In this document: positions 3,949 to 5,514 of the stretch, in pieces
Position numbering within the stretch: the stretch's first letter is position 1
How the letters are laid out: the number at the start of each line of letters is the position of its first letter
Source of the DNA: Candidatus Anderseniibacteriota bacterium
GTDB taxonomy: Bacteria > Patescibacteriota > Andersenbacteria > UBA10190
Direction: 5' to 3'
Length of the DNA stretch: 5,514 nucleotides
Assembly (NCBI GenBank): GCA_003229735.1
Contig: QIFI01000097.1
Span: forward strand, 1 to 5,514
Translations under genes and position numbers: made by a program
The notes under the pieces: generated by a model
What the model was told of the DNA's origin: nothing
The model's input: only the letters and a program-made list of their open reading frames with translations
Database searches by the model: none

Positions 3949-5082
3949 ATGCTAATTAAGAGAGACATAGAACAAGAAGTTATCCAGCGGCTTCAGGACT
4001 ATTCTAATGCCATCATTATTTATGGCGCCCGCCAGGTAGGAAAAACAACCCTTTGCCAACAGGTTTTAAGTAAAATTAACGGTAAAATACTAACTATAAA
4101 TGCCGATGAACAGCGTTATATAGACGTATTATCCAGTCGCGATAGTCGCATCCTGCTTGAGTTGATTGAAGGTTATGATGTGCTGTTCATTGACGAAGCT
4201 CAAAGAGTGCCGGATATTGGCATTAATCTTAAAATCATTATTGACGCCAAACCCGATACAAAAATTCTAGTTACCGGATCATCTTCTTTCGAGTTGGTAA
4301 ATATGGTGGCAGAGCCTTTGACCGGCCGCGCTTGGGTGTATGAATTGTATCCGATCGCGTATACAGAATTGAGCACCGCATGGAATAACTATGAACTCAA
4401 AGAACAACTATCTGAAAGATTAAGGTGGGGTGCTTATCCCGAGATTTTTTCCTTAAAAGGAGAGCAGGCTAAAAAAGATTATCTTCGAGGGCTAATGTCT
4501 AATTATCTGTATAAAGACATTCTAACCCTGGGCGGAATAAAAAATCCTGATAAAATTCATAAATTATTAAAACTTATCGCCTTTCAAATCGGGTCGGAAG
4601 TATCTTTAAGCGAGTTAGGCAGTCAATTAGATATGAGCAAAGAAACAGTCGGCCGATATTTAGACATCCTGGCCAAATCATTTGTTATTTTCAAATTAAC
4701 CGGATTCAGTCGAAACTTGCGTAAAGAGGTCACCAAGATGAACAAGTACTATTTTTACGATCTGGGAGTTCGTAACGCGGTCATTGATAACCTGCACAGT
4801 ATCAATCACCGCCATGATCAAGGACAACTGTGGGAGAATTTTCTCATCAACGAACGCCTAAAACGCAACGCCTATCGCAAAGAAAATGTCACCCCTTATT
4901 TCTGGCGTGTCTATACTGGAGCTGAAATTGATTATATTGAAGAGGGGGGAAATTATTTACGGGGATACGAATTCAAATGGCATAAAGGCCAGGCTCGAGA
5001 ACCTCAAGCCTGGAAAGATACCTACCCGGAAGCTGATTGGCAGCTAATTAATAATGAGAACTGGCTAGAGTTTATAACCTGA
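3949..5082 (+). CDS. AAA-family ATPase with C-terminal DUF4143 domain
   Basis: The 377-residue protein has the order typical of the AAA_14/DUF4143 family. Walker A is GARQVGKTT at 26-34, Walker B is VLFIDEAQ at 78-85 (Asp82, Glu83), and a sensor-like strand ILVTGSSSFEL lies at 106-116, followed by the family's GRAWVYELYPIAYTEL (126-141). A winged-helix-like segment follows (about 208-250, SLSELGSQLDMSKETVGRYL at 219-238). The C-terminal DUF4143 region (about 260-377) includes WENFLINERLKR (295-306) and an Asp328...Glu341-x-Lys343 pattern (GAEIDYI, YEFKW) like PD-(D/E)xK nuclease folds. The biological role of these proteins is unsettled; they are common in archaea and bacteria with small genomes and often look mobile. 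Length and motifs appear complete. Codon use is more AT-rich than in the rib genes. It has its own promoter and palindrome. Confidence 0.92.
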   Translation: MLIKRDIEQEVIQRLQDYSNAIIIYGARQVGKTTLCQQVLSKINGKILTINADEQRYIDVLSSRDSRILLELIEGYDVLFIDEAQRVPDIGINLKIIIDAKPDTKILVTGSSSFELVNMVAEPLTGRAWVYELYPIAYTELSTAWNNYELKEQLSERLRWGAYPEIFSLKGEQAKKDYLRGLMSNYLYKDILTLGGIKNPDKIHKLLKLIAFQIGSEVSLSELGSQLDMSKETVGRYLDILAKSFVIFKLTGFSRNLRKEVTKMNKYYFYDLGVRNAVIDNLHSINHRHDQGQLWENFLINERLKRNAYRKENVTPYFWRVYTGAEIDYIEEGGNYLRGYEFKWHKGQAREPQAWKDTYPEADWQLINNENWLEFIT

Positions 5083-5115
5083 TCTCCTACCTTAGGAGAA
5101 GGCCAGGATGAGGGG
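5083..5115 (+). repeat. Solo module-3 fragment after the ATPase stop
   Basis: A 7-bp perfect stem TCTCCTA/TAGGAGA (5083-5089 with 5093-5099) begins at the base after the stop codon. It continues into the 21-base module-3 tail (5095-5115), which is identical to 2703-2723 and 5315-5335. The left arm differs from the other module-3 copies but compensates to stay paired. No T-tract follows. Confidence 0.7.
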
Positions 5116-5130
5116 AGCAGTCGCCGCGCC

Positions 5131-5180
5131 AGTGGTCATTGGGATTTGAGTGGTCATTGGGAATTGGAAATTGGTCATTA
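5131..5180 (+). repeat. 18-bp tandem repeat (AGTGGTCATTGGG)
   Basis: Units at 5131-5148 and 5149-5166 match at 17 of 18 bases, and a degenerate third piece (TTGGTCATTA, 5171-5180) follows. The text CGCCAGTGGTCATT here parallels CGCCATTAGTCATT after module 3 at 2735-2748, suggesting a tail that belongs to the repeat family. Confidence 0.65.
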
Positions 5181-5185
5181 TCCGT

Positions 5186-5343
5186 AACCCGCGCTCCCCT
5201 CTCCCCGATGGGGAGAGGGCGGGGGTGAGGGGTATAAGGTGAGAGTTTTCTCCCCCTCTTAACGAGGGGGAGCGAGAGGGGGTGAGCCGCGTTCGCGCTC
5301 CCTTCTCCCCCCGGGGAGAAGGCCAGGATGAGGGGCGCGCCGC
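5186..5343 (+). repeat. Composite repeat, copy B (three hairpin modules)
   Basis: It has the same modules, order and orientation as copy A. Module 1 has its stem at 5197-5206 with 5210-5219 (identical 10-bp arms and GAT loop) and four G-runs over 5210-5232. Module 2 has its stem at 5250-5258 with 5264-5272 (identical arms, different loop). Module 3 has its stem at 5301-5310 with 5313-5322 (identical arms, loop shortened to CC) and a tail with GGCGCGCC. Linkers differ while stems are conserved. It lies downstream of the ATPase gene. Confidence 0.85.
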
Positions 5344-5514
5344 TGTCGTAACTTTTAACTTTTAACCTGCATTTTTACCTTTTGCCCTTTGCTTTCTAAC
5401 TTTTACATCGTATTAGCGTCATTCGCATGCGATTAGTGGATTAACATCGCCGTACAAACTACTCACTACCAACTACAAACTAAATCACAAACTACTCACT
5501 AAATTAAACCACCA
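5344..5514. other. Non-coding low-complexity region at the right edge
   Basis: No gene is seen. The first part (5349-5405) is T/C-rich with repeated TTTTAAC and TTTTACC words, like 1111-1130 upstream of the rib operon. Next, 5409-5444 carries ATTAG/ATTCG words around a perfect 10-bp palindrome TCGCATGCGA (5423-5432). The end (5453-5508) is built of CTACAAACTAC and ACTCACTA words and includes the 19-base string also found at 183-201. It could lead to a gene beyond the window. Confidence 0.45.

Noticed and set aside
183..5483. The 19-base direct repeats as ends of a mobile element spanning the window
   Set aside because: The word lies in low-complexity DNA built of similar words, no transposase or integrase is present, and housekeeping rib genes lie between the copies.

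Overview
The window reads as chromosomal DNA of an uncultivated bacterium, most likely a member of the Candidate Phyla Radiation (Patescibacteria). This is an inference from gene style: a secreted RlpA-like protein with an inserted Cys-x-x-Cys, a secreted protein with a helical domain resembling DUF5667, a stand-alone AAA/DUF4143 ATPase, and start codons without Shine-Dalgarno sequences. TGA is used as a stop (riboflavin kinase at 2111-2113, ATPase at 5080-5082), so the TGA-recoding Gracilibacteria/SR1 lineages are disfavoured. No rRNA, tRNA, CRISPR array or transposase gene is visible.

Layout. 1-201 is non-coding: an inverted copy of a GC-rich hairpin repeat followed by A/C-rich low-complexity DNA. 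202-894 (minus) encodes an exported double-psi beta-barrel protein. 895-1167 is a divergent regulatory region holding a near-consensus minus-strand promoter, an intrinsic terminator just downstream of it, and a 14-bp-arm inverted repeat ending three bases before the riboflavin synthase start. 1168-2526 is a compact plus-strand operon: riboflavin synthase, a stand-alone riboflavin kinase and lumazine synthase, with overlapping reading frames. 2526-2801 is a three-module composite repeat with an AT-rich tail. 2831-3835 encodes an exported protein of extreme charge, with an acidic N-terminal segment and a basic helix of 11-residue periodicity. 3836-3948 holds a decayed repeat and a 36-bp palindrome over a promoter. 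3949-5082 is a DUF4143-type ATPase. 5083-5514 is non-coding: repeat fragments, a second copy of the composite repeat and low-complexity words.

How the genes fit together. The three rib genes would perform the last steps of riboflavin synthesis and convert riboflavin to FMN. The early-step genes (ribA/B/D) and an FMN adenylyltransferase are not in the window. The two exported proteins flank the operon but nothing shows a functional link. The ATPase stands alone under its own promoter and has a more AT-rich codon choice than its neighbours, consistent with an independently acquired gene. The most distinctive features are non-coding: a modular GC-rich repeat after the 3' end of every transcription unit, and promoters placed so close to the start codons that leaderless or nearly leaderless mRNAs are expected.
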